From NCBI GenBank assembly GCA_016928305.1, contig JAFGKY010000026.1, forward strand, positions 1 through 36,331: a stretch of 36,331 nucleotides of DNA, written 5' to 3'. Positions 17,885-26,259 of this stretch are shown piece after piece. The stretch comes from Bacteroidales bacterium (GTDB taxonomy: Bacteria; Bacteroidota; Bacteroidia; Bacteroidales; UBA10428). Position numbers and translations under genes: made by a program. The notes under the pieces were generated by a model. The model worked only from the letters and a program-made list of their open reading frames with translations. It was not told where the DNA came from and made no database searches. Each line of letters begins with the position of its first letter. The first letter of the stretch is position 1.

Positions 17885-19156
17885 ATGTTTGACAGAGACA
17901 GGTGGCAGGAGATATACAGCACGCTTAAAAGCAATAAGCTGAGAACATTTATGACTGCCTTCGGCGTGTTCTGGGGAATTTTTATGCTCATTATTATGAT
18001 GGGTTCAGGTAATGGGCTGGAAAATTCTGTTTTTGACGGATTTCAGGATTACGCCACCAACAGTGCTTTCATCTGGACACGGATGACGACAATGCCCTAC
18101 AAGGGATTACCCAGGGGAAGATGGTGGTTATTCGATAACGATGATATGAAAGCCCTGAAGGATAATATTCAAGAGATCGATCTGCTGGCACCAAGAGTAC
18201 AACCCTGGGCCGGTGAAACCGAAGGGGGGAATAATGTGGTACGGGGGATAAAAACAGCCTCCTATACGATAGTCGGCGATTATCCTGCTTTCTTCCGGAT
18301 CGATCCGGTGTATATTTTGCAGGGTCGTGAAATCAATGACATTGATATCATCGAAAAAAGAAAAGTGGCTGTAATAGGCAACAGGGTGAGGGATGAAATG
18401 TTCGACAAGGATGAAGATCCGATCGGTGAGTATATCCGTATCCGGGGCGTTTACTTCCAGGTGGTGGGAGTATTTGAACCCAAGAACAAAAATATGAATT
18501 TCGGCGGCGATAAAGAGGCTACCATCATATTACCGTTCACTTCGTTGCAGATTGCCTATAACCTGGGAGATGAAGTACACTATTTTGCCGTCACAGCCAA
18601 AAAGAATAAATCGGTGGCTGACGTCGAGAAAAAATGTATGCAGATCCTGGCTGAACGTAATAAGGTGCATCCCGAGGATGAACGTGCATTCGGCCATTTC
18701 AACCTCGATGAGGAATTCAGGAAGATGAGTGGTTTATTCACCGGTATACGTACCCTGGTATGGATTGTAGGAATCGGAACATTGCTGGCCGGTGTGATTG
18801 GAGTGAGCAATATCATGCTCATCGTGGTAAAAGAGAGGACAAAAGAAATTGGCATTCAACGATCCATCGGCGCAACACCATGGAGAATCATTAACCAGAT
18901 CATCATGGAATCGGTTGTATTGACTTCCTCAGCAGGTATGTTCGGCCTGGCCATCGGAGCCATTCTCCTTGAACTGCTCAATTACCAGCTGGTAAACTCA
19001 GGCAGTAAATCGGAGATGTTTTTGAATCCCGGCGTGGATTTCAAGGTAGCCATGACTGCGCTCGTTGTGTTGATTTTCGCCGGTATATTTGCAGGTTTTA
19101 TCCCGGCAAGAAAAGCGGTGAGTATAAAACCCGTGGAAGCATTACACGCTGAATGA
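17885..19156 (+). CDS. MacB-like ABC transporter permease 2
   Basis: The 423-residue paralogue of the preceding permease starts with the same FDRDRWQEIYSTLKSNKLRTF layout. Its first helix is at about 20-42 and its periplasmic domain at 45-285. The coupling segment GVSNIMLIVVKERTKEIGIQRSIGA leads into the last helices, and it ends ARKAVSIKPVEALHAE. Repeated sequence suggests a tandem gene duplication followed by specialisation. It lies 47 bp upstream of the adaptor gene. Confidence 0.93.
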   Translation: MFDRDRWQEIYSTLKSNKLRTFMTAFGVFWGIFMLIIMMGSGNGLENSVFDGFQDYATNSAFIWTRMTTMPYKGLPRGRWWLFDNDDMKALKDNIQEIDLLAPRVQPWAGETEGGNNVVRGIKTASYTIVGDYPAFFRIDPVYILQGREINDIDIIEKRKVAVIGNRVRDEMFDKDEDPIGEYIRIRGVYFQVVGVFEPKNKNMNFGGDKEATIILPFTSLQIAYNLGDEVHYFAVTAKKNKSVADVEKKCMQILAERNKVHPEDERAFGHFNLDEEFRKMSGLFTGIRTLVWIVGIGTLLAGVIGVSNIMLIVVKERTKEIGIQRSIGATPWRIINQIIMESVVLTSSAGMFGLAIGAILLELLNYQLVNSGSKSEMFLNPGVDFKVAMTALVVLIFAGIFAGFIPARKAVSIKPVEALHAE

Positions 19157-19203
19157 CATTCTTGTATGAATCAAATTAAATAACATATTAACAATTATCT
19201 GCT

Positions 19204-20328
19204 ATGAAGAAGTTTTTCAAAATAGTTGCGCTGGTTGTATTCGTGGGATTGATCCTGGGAACCCTGTTCTTTTTATACCAGAAATCAAAAAAGAAACCAG
19301 ACGTTTTTGAAATCAAATCACCATTCATATCCGATGTTATTAAGAAAACCGTAGCAACCGGATCGGTTGTCCCGCGCAATGAAATCCTCATCAAACCTCA
19401 GGTTTCAGGGATTGTGGATGAGTTATTCATTGAAGCAGGAGATCATGTGAATAAAGGTGACCTGATAGCCCGCGTGAGAATTATTCCCAACATGGTGGAA
19501 TTGAACAACGCCGAGTCGAGACTTAACAAGGCCAGAATCAAACACGATGATGCCAAAATGGTATACGAGCGGCAAAAGAAAGTATACGAGCAGGGTGTTA
19601 TTCCGGAAGCCGAGTTTCAACAATACCGGCTTGAATACATGAATTCCCTGGAAGAACTTGATGCTGCTGATGCCCACCTTCAACTGATCAAAGAAGGCGT
19701 ATCAAAGAAATCAGGGGCGGCTACCAACACGCTTATCCGTTCTACCATCACCGGTATGGTACTTGATGTACCGGTTGAAGTGGGAAATTCAGTGATTGAA
19801 GCCAACACGTTCAATGAAGGTACCACTATAGCCAGTGTTGCCGATATGGGAGAAATGATTTTCGAAGGCAAGGTGGATGAGACGGAAGTAGGCAAAATAA
19901 AGATCGGTATGCCTTTAATCCTGTCCATCGGAGCCATTGAAGACCAGAAATTTGATGCCACCCTCGAATACATTTCCCCGAAAGGAAAGGAAGAAAACGG
20001 AGCGATCCAGTTCGAGATCAAAGCAGATGTGAAACTTAAAAAAGATGCCTTTATCCGATCCGGATACAGCGCTAATGCCGATATCGTGCTGGACCGCAAA
20101 GACAGTATACTGGTCATACCCGAAAGCCTGATCAAATTTGAAAAAGAGGGTGATTCAGCCTATGTTGAAGTCGAAACACAGGAACAGCAATTTGAAAAAC
20201 GTTATGTTGAGCTCGGCCTTTCCGACGGCGTCAACATAGAAATCAAATCAGGCCTGAAAAAAGACGACAAGGTCAAAGGAGCCAAAAAAGAACCGGAAAA
20301 GAAAAAGAAAGAAGGTGAAACGACCTGA
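19204..20328 (+). CDS. Periplasmic adaptor subunit (HlyD/MacA/RND-type)
   Basis: The 374-residue protein has an N-terminal membrane anchor (6-26), a lipoyl-like half-motif (about 50-90, GSVVPRNEILIKPQVSGIVDELFIEAGD in part), a coiled-coil hairpin (about 95-160) and the second lipoyl half. Beta-barrel and membrane-proximal domains run to about 350, followed by a Lys/Glu-rich tail (AKKEPEKKKKEGETT). It bridges the inner-membrane permeases and an outer-membrane TolC-type channel. No TolC gene is in the operon, so the channel must come from elsewhere. A strong terminator follows. Confidence 0.92.
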   Translation: MKKFFKIVALVVFVGLILGTLFFLYQKSKKKPDVFEIKSPFISDVIKKTVATGSVVPRNEILIKPQVSGIVDELFIEAGDHVNKGDLIARVRIIPNMVELNNAESRLNKARIKHDDAKMVYERQKKVYEQGVIPEAEFQQYRLEYMNSLEELDAADAHLQLIKEGVSKKSGAATNTLIRSTITGMVLDVPVEVGNSVIEANTFNEGTTIASVADMGEMIFEGKVDETEVGKIKIGMPLILSIGAIEDQKFDATLEYISPKGKEENGAIQFEIKADVKLKKDAFIRSGYSANADIVLDRKDSILVIPESLIKFEKEGDSAYVEVETQEQQFEKRYVELGLSDGVNIEIKSGLKKDDKVKGAKKEPEKKKKEGETT

Positions 20329-20406
20329 TAGCATAAAAACTCCAGTTATGTGCAATGAATTGATATCCTTCACACTTCCCGAATAGGTTAAGTTAGGGTT
20401 ATGAAG

Positions 20407-20443
20407 AACCCCGGTTTTCAAAAAAACCGGGGTTAATTTTTGT
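20407..20443 (+). terminator. Rho-independent terminator of the ABC operon
   Basis: AACCCCGGTTTT and AAAACCGGGGTT pair as a 12-bp stem around a short A-rich loop, then comes AATTTTTGTT. It lies about 80 bp after the adaptor stop. Confidence 0.88.
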
Positions 20444-20681
20444 TAAAAAAAATTAAACCTTTTTAAAGGATTTTACGTTTATACTTATAGTATTTAAATT
20501 TGCAGTACAAAAAATTGTTTATTAACAATGCCAAACAAAAAAGAATCTGGCATTGTTAATAAATATGTTCTTTAATAAACTGTTTTTCATAAAAAGATCA
20601 TTTTTAATGATTTGATTATTAGTTTTATATAAAGAGTGATCTGGATCAATCAAAAAGGTAAGGAAGATCACTTTTAAAAAA
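20444..20681. other. Structured intergenic region with inverted repeats
   Basis: No gene is seen. A 16-bp perfect inverted repeat TTTATTAACAATGCCA (20518-20533) pairs with 20548-20563 across a 14-nt loop and has no T-tract after it. An 8-bp repeat AGTGATCT/AGATCACT (20635-20642 and 20665-20672) flanks 22 nt. Together these could be an RNA leader, a small RNA or operator sites for the small gene downstream. Confidence 0.5.
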
Positions 20682-20713
20682 TTGATTTATAACAAAGGAT
20701 TTAGTACTTTTAC
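20682..20713 (+). promoter_or_regulatory. Bacteroidota-type promoter of small coiled-coil gene
   Basis: TTG at 20682 and TACTTTTA at 20705, 20 bp apart, resemble the -33 TTTG and -7 TAnnTTTG elements. The small gene begins 45 bp downstream. Confidence 0.45.
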
Positions 20714-20717
20714 AACC

Positions 20718-20765
20718 ATGCGTTCATCGAAAAATATTAACCATAAACCTTATCGCTATGCTTGA
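20718..20765 (+). CDS. Possible 15-residue leader peptide
   Basis: An ATG at 20718 opens a frame of 15 codons (MRSSKNINHKPYRYA) that stops at 20763-20765, overlapping the start of the next gene by 8 bp. It is basic and Tyr-rich. The overlap could couple translation to the downstream gene. It may also be only an upstream chance frame; no repeat or attenuator supports it. Confidence 0.3.
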   Translation: MRSSKNINHKPYRYA

Positions 20766-20964
20766 TGTAAAATACAACATTAAGAGTTTAATTTCAAGCA
20801 TTTACGAATGCCAGAAGAAAATCATTATTAACCGCCGATTCATTCGGGATCTCGAATCAGAGGGTTCTGATACATCAAAGCTCAGGAATGAGATCATGGA
20901 TCTTGAGCACCGCATTTCCGAATTTCAGAAAGAACTGCGGAACAAATATCAGTTCTCTTATTAA
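20758..20964 (+). CDS. Small coiled-coil protein of unknown function
   Basis: I do not recognise this 68-residue protein. Almost all of it is predicted helical by eye. Charged heptad-like stretches (IKSLISSIYECQKKIIINRR, then LRNEIMDLEHRISEFQKEL) are split by a GSDTS turn at about 40-44, which suggests a two-helix hairpin. It has its own promoter-like box, a structured upstream region and an intrinsic terminator, so it is very probably an expressed single gene. It has no membrane helix or metal motif. Confidence 0.7.
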   Translation: MLDVKYNIKSLISSIYECQKKIIINRRFIRDLESEGSDTSKLRNEIMDLEHRISEFQKELRNKYQFSY

Positions 20965-21000
20965 CTGGTGTACTTTGTAACATAATAAAAACATTTTTAG

Positions 21001-21029
21001 AACCACTTCCGAACGAAGTGGTTTTTTTA
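21001..21029 (+). terminator. Rho-independent terminator of the coiled-coil gene
   Basis: AACCACTTC and GAAGTGGTT pair as a perfect 9-bp stem with loop CGAAC, followed by seven T in a row and ATT. It lies 37 bp after the stop codon. Confidence 0.9.
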
Positions 21030-21049
21030 TTCTCCTTAATTTATCAGTG

Positions 21050-21182
21050 GTGTCCGATAAAACTTGTCATGTCAGGGCCAAAGCCCAGTGCTGGTGAGGC
21101 TATCAATAACCCCAGGCTTAAGCCTGGGGTCAGTGAATGTATCTTGCTGTTGGACTTTAGTCCAAATAGTTTTGTCGGACAC
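21050..21182. mobile_element. 133-bp MITE-like element with terminal inverted repeats
   Basis: The ends GTGTCCGATAAAACT and AGTTTTGTCGGACAC are 15-bp inverted repeats with one mismatch. Inside are three further hairpins: GGGC/GCCC at 21075-21086, a 22-bp perfect palindrome at 21109-21130 centred on CTTAAG, and TTGGACTTTAGTCCAA at 21150-21165. No reading frame is present, so movement would need a transposase from elsewhere. A clear target duplication is not visible. Confidence 0.65.
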
Positions 21183-21267
21183 AATTGTTAATTTATATTC
21201 ACATTAAGTTGTTTTTAATCCTGAAAAACATTAACTTACTTGGTTTTAAAATGATTATCAGGTAATC

Positions 21268-22074
21268 ATGCGTTTCAGGCTAAGTCTGAGCATCGTTAAA
21301 AAAAAACTCAACGGGGCCAAACTACCTCTGAATTATCAATATGAGTTATCCTCGTGGATGTACAGGTTAATTAACCTGTCTGATCCGGTGTTTTCCAGCT
21401 GGCTTCATGACACGGGTTATTCAATGGATAACCGAAAATTCAAAATGTTTACATTCTCCAACCTAAAACCAGGGCGTTACACGATCAACGGTGACCGTAT
21501 GGAAATTTTATCTGATGAAACCGAACTCCTGGTAAGTTTCTGCCTGCCGCAGGCTGTTGAACATTTCATTACGGGTTTATTCAGGAACCAGCAGTTTCAG
21601 TTGGGTGACAAAACAAGCAACGTGTGCTTTTCCGTAACGAGCATTGAAAAGCTGCCCGATATCGTATTTGCGGATACTATGAGGTTTAGCACATTGTCTC
21701 CTTTGGTAATCAGCAGATATGACAAAAGCGGTTCAAAATATGCACAATATATTTCACCGGCCGATAAGGAATTCCCGGAACTCCTGATAAAAAACCTGTT
21801 GGCGAAATATACTGTAATTGCCAGCCTGGATGGATCACCCTTCAACACGTCTGATGCCGTAAAGGATGTATTTACTTCCTTTAAGCTTGCAAGCGAACCA
21901 CGACAAAAGCTGATCAAAATCAAAGAAGGGACAGCCCAGCAGACTTTTTTAAAAGGCTATATGTTCAGATTCGCGCTTTCAGCACCGGCAAATTTGATGT
22001 ATATCGGATACTATGCCGGGTTCGGTGAAAAAAACAGCCTGGGATTCGGCTGTTGCGAGGTAATAAAGACCTGA
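21268..22074 (+). CDS. cas6: CRISPR-associated endoribonuclease Cas6
   Basis: Cas6 cuts the pre-crRNA inside each repeat, leaving an 8-nt 5' handle, here expected to be ATTGAAAU. The 268-residue protein has two ferredoxin-like halves. The first starts RFRLSLSIVKKKLNGAKLPLNYQYELSSWMYRL. The C-terminal glycine-rich loop is GYYAGFGEKNSLGFGCCEV (about 247-265), the family hallmark. It heads the type I-B locus but is cut off from cas8b by a REP/RAYT insertion. Its last two codons and stop (AAG ACC TGA) are the first bases of a REP copy, so the natural end may have been slightly different. The catalytic residue cannot be named by eye. Confidence 0.93.
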   Translation: MRFRLSLSIVKKKLNGAKLPLNYQYELSSWMYRLINLSDPVFSSWLHDTGYSMDNRKFKMFTFSNLKPGRYTINGDRMEILSDETELLVSFCLPQAVEHFITGLFRNQQFQLGDKTSNVCFSVTSIEKLPDIVFADTMRFSTLSPLVISRYDKSGSKYAQYISPADKEFPELLIKNLLAKYTVIASLDGSPFNTSDAVKDVFTSFKLASEPRQKLIKIKEGTAQQTFLKGYMFRFALSAPANLMYIGYYAGFGEKNSLGFGCCEVIKT

Positions 22075-22125
22075 CAGAGTCTCACGATGGCAAGACCTGA
22101 CAGAGTCCGCAGGACCTGTCAGAGT
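22066..22125. repeat. REP hairpins at the cas6 3' end
   Basis: There is one half REP from 22066 and one complete REP at 22097-22122. The complete one has a CTGACAG/CTGTCAG outer stem, a bulged A, a GTCC/GGAC inner stem and a 3-nt loop. The same design recurs inside and after the transposase gene and at 29.9 kb. Confidence 0.85.
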
Positions 22126-22204
22126 CTGATTCATGAAAAACCACTTATTCTCATAATATAAAATACAAACCAACAAATAAACAAAACACCATAAACTGAT
22201 AGAA

Positions 22205-22981
22205 ATGCCCCCGCTGGAAAATGATAAATACTATCACATATACAACCGCGGCAACAACCGGGAAGATTTATTTCGTTTTGCAGATGATTATAACTATTTT
22301 CTCAGGTTGTATGAGAAATACTTGAATCCGGTTGCAGATACTTATGCATGGGTGTTGATGAAAAACCATTTCCATTTATTGATTAGGATTAAAGCAGAAG
22401 AAGAAATCGGTGTTTACCTTCCCCTGAGTACCGTTGATTCCGTTAAGTTCCAAACCACCGGCGGTAATAACCTGACAGAGTCCGAAGGCCCTGTCAGAGT
22501 TATTAGAAAAGATCTTTCAGAGTCCGAAGGACCTGACAGAGTTATTAATAATAATACTATTAATTCCCTAAGACCTGTCTCCCCAGCTATCAACTCTGAC
22601 AGGTCTGAAGACTCTGTCAGGTTGAAGCCCGATCCCACCCGGCACTTCGCACACCTTTTCAACGCATATGCCAGGTATTACAACCTGAAGTACAAACGGA
22701 CGGGCACATTATTTGAAAGGCCGTTCAAGCGAATTGAAGTAACTTCTGAGGATTACTTAAAAAGGCTGGTGGTTTACATACATACCAATCCCGTTCATCA
22801 CGGTTTTACGGAAAACCATTACGATTATTTATGGTCAAGCTATCAATCAATCCTTTCATCCAAATCCGCAAAGCTTCAGTACCAGGTAGTCATTGACTGG
22901 TTTGATGATATTGAAAACCTAAAAGCCATGCATCAAATGAAAATTGACAACGAACTATTAACCGAAATCCTGTTGGAGTGA
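22205..22981 (+). CDS. REP-associated tyrosine transposase (RAYT, IS200-like Y1/HUH)
   Basis: This 258-residue single-strand transposase begins YYHIYNRGNNRE and has the HUH metal motif NHFHLLI (His55, His57). The helix AYARYYNLKYKRTGTLFERPFKR supplies the likely catalytic tyrosine, and IHTNPVHHGF and the C-terminal YLWSSYQSIL segment complete the family signature. RAYTs nick and move REP hairpins. About 55 extra residues (roughly 85-145) between the two catalytic regions are encoded by three REP copies in both orientations, read in frame (for example NLTESEGPVRV and SEDSVRLKPDP). REPs also surround the gene. It interrupts the cas operon between cas6 and cas8b. Activity with the insert is uncertain. 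Confidence 0.9.
   Translation: MPPLENDKYYHIYNRGNNREDLFRFADDYNYFLRLYEKYLNPVADTYAWVLMKNHFHLLIRIKAEEEIGVYLPLSTVDSVKFQTTGGNNLTESEGPVRVIRKDLSESEGPDRVINNNTINSLRPVSPAINSDRSEDSVRLKPDPTRHFAHLFNAYARYYNLKYKRTGTLFERPFKRIEVTSEDYLKRLVVYIHTNPVHHGFTENHYDYLWSSYQSILSSKSAKLQYQVVIDWFDDIENLKAMHQMKIDNELLTEILLE
22471..22624. repeat. Three REP copies inside the RAYT coding sequence
   Basis: A plus-strand REP lies at 22472-22497 (one inner-stem mismatch), a decayed one with the outer arm CTTTCAG at about 22515-22540, and an inverted, fully paired one at 22594-22619. All keep the reading frame open. Confidence 0.8.
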
Positions 22982-22990
22982 CCTTCATGC

Positions 22991-23222
22991 AAGACCTGAC
23001 AGAGTCGATAGACCTGTCAGAGTCTGATCTATGAAAGACCTGACAGAGTCGATAGACCTGTCAGAGTCTGGCCTATGAAAGACCTGACAAAGTCGATAGA
23101 CCTGTCAGTGTCTGGACTAGGAAAGACCTGACAGAGTCGATAGACCTGTCAGTGTCTGGACTAGGAAAGACCTGACAGAGTCGATAGACCTGTCAGAGTC
23201 TGATCTATGAAAGACCTGTCAG
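22991..23222. repeat. Tandem REP array, 44-bp unit
   Basis: Five units start at 22991, 23035, 23079, 23123 and 23167, exactly 44 bp apart, with a partial sixth at 23211. Each has a CTGACAG/CTGTCAG stem, a bulged A, a GTC/GAC inner stem and a GATA loop. The units differ by few bases (for example CAGAGTC versus CAGTGTC), so the expansion is recent. No gene lies in 22982-23266. Confidence 0.92.
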
Positions 23223-23266
23223 TATAGGGTAAGTAAAAAATTGAATAAAGACCGAAAAATAACATC

Positions 23267-23371
23267 ATGCCGAAAACAAAGAAAGAATTTTCAAAACTGC
23301 TGTCACTGAAAATGAATACAACCGAAGCAGAAGCAAGCTGGTGGGTGGATGCTTATACCGAAATACTTTAA
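23267..23371 (+). pseudogene. HU/IHF-like N-terminal fragment
   Basis: A 34-codon frame starts MPKTKKEFSKLLS and ends TTEAEASWWVDAYTEIL. This resembles the first two helices of HU-family DNA-binding proteins (KxEL...A..tglskaeAe.vvdaf.e.l). The beta arms and the rest of the domain are absent; the frame stops 5 bp before the cas8b start. It is likely a truncated gene left at the junction between the REP array and the cas cassette. A genuine micropeptide is possible. Confidence 0.4.
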
Positions 23372-23376
23372 TTACA

Positions 23377-25248
23377 ATGAAAACCGAAATCGTAAATTTC
23401 ATAAATGACTTGCCGCAGGAGGTACATTCATACAACCTGAAGCTTGATGAGGGTTTATATGTATTTGTACATTTGGATGAGGATGGTAAACTATTAAGCA
23501 GTGAAAAAGAATTCATTGAAGAAAATTCTATAAAAAAAGAGTTTTATAATACTTGTTTACATAGAGTTACAAATTCAAAGATGCTTACATCAAACAAGCG
23601 CTACAACCAATCTTTTGAGATAGGGTCTCCATTTGGTATTGGCTTTAAAAAAGATATTTTATTTGGAAATGAAAAAAAAGAAAATAAAGGATATAACAAC
23701 CAAAGGATAATAGAAAAGATTGAATCCTATTTTGATGTTGCTGAAAATTTTATTGATAAAGAAGAAGCTATCCATAATAAATGGTTAAATGCTTTTAAAA
23801 TATTTTGCCAGAATCAATTAATACCCTATTCAAAACAACTATTTGATGAATTCAAAAAGGCAAAAGTAATTTATATTTTTCTTCAGGAAGTACAAGATAT
23901 TGCTTTTGAGAATTCACATAAAAAATATCTTTCAGAACGAGGCGTATTTAATGATCCAAAGTCTGCAATTACTTTTAATGGGAAAAAATATCAAGTAAGT
24001 GATACCTTAAATGGTTTTGGGATCAAAAAAATTTTCCTTGAACACAAAACAGCTCCTTTTAATCTGAATATGCTTATTGATGAATATGATGCTGTAAGTA
24101 TATGGAAGTTTTTCGAATTGGTAAGTAATAATGCTTTAACAAATCCTTGTCCTATTTTTATTGATAAAGAAGAATTGCCTGACGGAGAAAAGATAGGAGC
24201 CAAACTTAATAAAGAGATAATACGATTGGTGAATGATGATCCTGATAATAAATTGTCGTTTTCTAAAATAATAAAAAGATTATATGAAAATTCGGCTTAC
24301 AATAGATATTTGTCAAATTATTATTTATTTTTCTTTCAAGTCATACCTAAAAAGGGATACAAAGTAATTGACATAGACTTTATCCCTGTATTTCGATATG
24401 AGATAAATGATATACAAATCTTTGAAGTTTTCCACAATAGTAAAAAGCAAGAAATACAAATAGAAAATATTTTTGATTTTGAGAGCAAAATTGCTAATCA
24501 TATTTTTAATAGACAATTGGTAATAGAGACAAAAGCTGGTGGACTATGGATGAAATACTTTGGGGATATAGATTTTGATCCAACATATATGACTCATAAT
24601 ACATATAACCAGCTTCTTAAATACCGCAAAGCTTTCTACGATTACATCTACAAATCTAAAAGAGAAGCCATACAAAGTTTTATGTTTTATGATATTATGC
24701 TTAATGGAATTTTGGATGATATTCGTTATCATCAGTTTGAACCGAAAGATAAATATTATACAACTGAGGAAGATATAAAGAAAAAACTTAATATTTGGTT
24801 TAGCCTTTACTATTACTTCGACTTAAATAATTCTAAATCTGATTTTAATATGATAAATAAAACAGAACTTTTACGTAAACGCATAAATGAAATTGCGAAA
24901 AAAGAGGGAAACAAACCCTTCATTGAAACTGAAGAAGAATTTGCTTTTGCCTCAGGACAAGTAATTTATTGGCTTTTACTTCAAAGTGAATCAGCCAATA
25001 GAACCCATGCAATGTTAGAACCATTCTTACAAAAGACAGATGTGAAACTTTTCAAAGAGTCTATTGGCCGCACCTTTGAATTGTATAAGCATAAGTTTAC
25101 CATTTATCCTGATAAATATGAATTTGATAGGATATTAAGTCAGGTAATGGGATGCGAAACAGAGATTAATCTTAAGACATTACTACCATTGATTTTGGCA
25201 GGCTATTTTTCTGATAGCGTTTTTAAAAAAAGTGAATCTAATTCTTAA
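23377..25248 (+). CDS. cas8b: Type I-B Cascade large subunit Cas8b (Csh1/TM1802-like)
   Basis: The 623-residue protein stands where the large subunit belongs, directly before cas7 and cas5. By this place and by general look (LNKEIIRLVNDDPDNKLSFSKI, then a helical C-terminus with FAFASGQVIYWLL) it is a Cas8b/Csh1-type protein. It would recognise the PAM and help open the target DNA. I chose ATG 23377 (MKTEIVNFINDLPQE) over a GTG 36 bp upstream, because the longer form reads through the HU-like fragment. It is very AT-rich compared with cas6. cas7 begins 17 bp downstream. Its sequence family is fast-evolving, so subtype assignment rests partly on context. Confidence 0.85.
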   Translation: MKTEIVNFINDLPQEVHSYNLKLDEGLYVFVHLDEDGKLLSSEKEFIEENSIKKEFYNTCLHRVTNSKMLTSNKRYNQSFEIGSPFGIGFKKDILFGNEKKENKGYNNQRIIEKIESYFDVAENFIDKEEAIHNKWLNAFKIFCQNQLIPYSKQLFDEFKKAKVIYIFLQEVQDIAFENSHKKYLSERGVFNDPKSAITFNGKKYQVSDTLNGFGIKKIFLEHKTAPFNLNMLIDEYDAVSIWKFFELVSNNALTNPCPIFIDKEELPDGEKIGAKLNKEIIRLVNDDPDNKLSFSKIIKRLYENSAYNRYLSNYYLFFFQVIPKKGYKVIDIDFIPVFRYEINDIQIFEVFHNSKKQEIQIENIFDFESKIANHIFNRQLVIETKAGGLWMKYFGDIDFDPTYMTHNTYNQLLKYRKAFYDYIYKSKREAIQSFMFYDIMLNGILDDIRYHQFEPKDKYYTTEEDIKKKLNIWFSLYYYFDLNNSKSDFNMINKTELLRKRINEIAKKEGNKPFIETEEEFAFASGQVIYWLLLQSESANRTHAMLEPFLQKTDVKLFKESIGRTFELYKHKFTIYPDKYEFDRILSQVMGCETEINLKTLLPLILAGYFSDSVFKKSESNS

Positions 25249-25265
25249 CCTTATAAATTAAAAAC

Positions 25266-26252
25266 ATGACAACCTTTAAGAACCGTGTTTTCGGATGCGT
25301 AATTGTAAAATCAATCAATTCTAATTACAACGCAGATTTTAGTCATCAACCCCGCACATTACCTAATGGTGTTGTATATGCAACAGATAAAGCCTTGAAA
25401 TTTGCCATCAGGCATTACATTAGAAACACATATACGGATATAACAAATGAAAGAAATAGTCAACAGAAAGTATTTTATTATACTAGAAAAAATGAAAATG
25501 GGAATCCCCTGACGTTAGATCAAACCTATAAAACCCTATTTGGTGATTTCCCAACAAAAGAAATTGAAAAAGAGAAGAAGAAAAAAGATGTCGGAACTGA
25601 AAAATCTAAGGAAAAAATAATCGATAAAAATGCTTTAAGAAACAATCTTTTATCTTGCATAGATGTCCGTCTTTTTGGGTGTACCTATGCCGGAGAAACA
25701 AATATTTCGATTCATGGAACTACTCAACCTAATCATGGCGTTAATATTTGGAGAGAAAACAACATATTTTCCGAACAAATTAAATCTTCATTTGCAGATG
25801 GTGAAGATGCAGAAATGACAACTTTAGGACGTCAATCTAAATTGCAAGAGGGGCATTATTTACATCACTTCTCAGTGAATCCTAAAAATATAGAAAGCGC
25901 TTTTCATAGCCTTTCTGATGATGATATTGAGAAATTAAAAGAAGCCCTTCGAAAAGGAGTTACCTACTACGATTCAGCAAGCAAAGCAGGAACGGATAAT
26001 GAATTTTTATTATGGGTAAAGCTCGATGAAAATTCTAAGACAGTGCTTCCAAATTTCAGAAACCTGGTACTACTGGATAAGAAAGATGGGAAGATAGAAA
26101 TTGATCTTTCCGGCTTTACCAAAGTATTTAATAAGAATAAAGAGCAAATTAAGGAAGTTGAAATCTACTATCTTCCCGAGAGCATTAAGATAACTGATGA
26201 GCCAGCTGAAAAGACAAAAAAATTTGATCTGACTTCTGGGACTGAAATATAA
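25266..26252 (+). CDS. cas7: Type I-B Cascade backbone Cas7 (Csh2)
   Basis: The 328-residue protein starts TTFKNRVFGCVIVKSINSNYNADF and has the RRM-like Cas7 core: ALKFAIRHYIRNTYTD, then CIDVRLFGCTYAGETNISIHGTTQ and GRQSKLQEGHYLHHFSVNP. Several copies coat the crRNA spacer and form the Cascade spine. A Lys/Glu-rich insert (about 97-120) is likely a flexible loop. The gene is followed 7 bp later by cas5, in the standard cas8-cas7-cas5 order. Confidence 0.93.
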   Translation: MTTFKNRVFGCVIVKSINSNYNADFSHQPRTLPNGVVYATDKALKFAIRHYIRNTYTDITNERNSQQKVFYYTRKNENGNPLTLDQTYKTLFGDFPTKEIEKEKKKKDVGTEKSKEKIIDKNALRNNLLSCIDVRLFGCTYAGETNISIHGTTQPNHGVNIWRENNIFSEQIKSSFADGEDAEMTTLGRQSKLQEGHYLHHFSVNPKNIESAFHSLSDDDIEKLKEALRKGVTYYDSASKAGTDNEFLLWVKLDENSKTVLPNFRNLVLLDKKDGKIEIDLSGFTKVFNKNKEQIKEVEIYYLPESIKITDEPAEKTKKFDLTSGTEI

Positions 26253-26259
26253 TTAACCA

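Noticed and set aside
23341..23376. Upstream GTG start for cas8b
   Set aside because: It would read through the end of the HU-like fragment in another frame; ATG 23377 gives a normal N-terminus.
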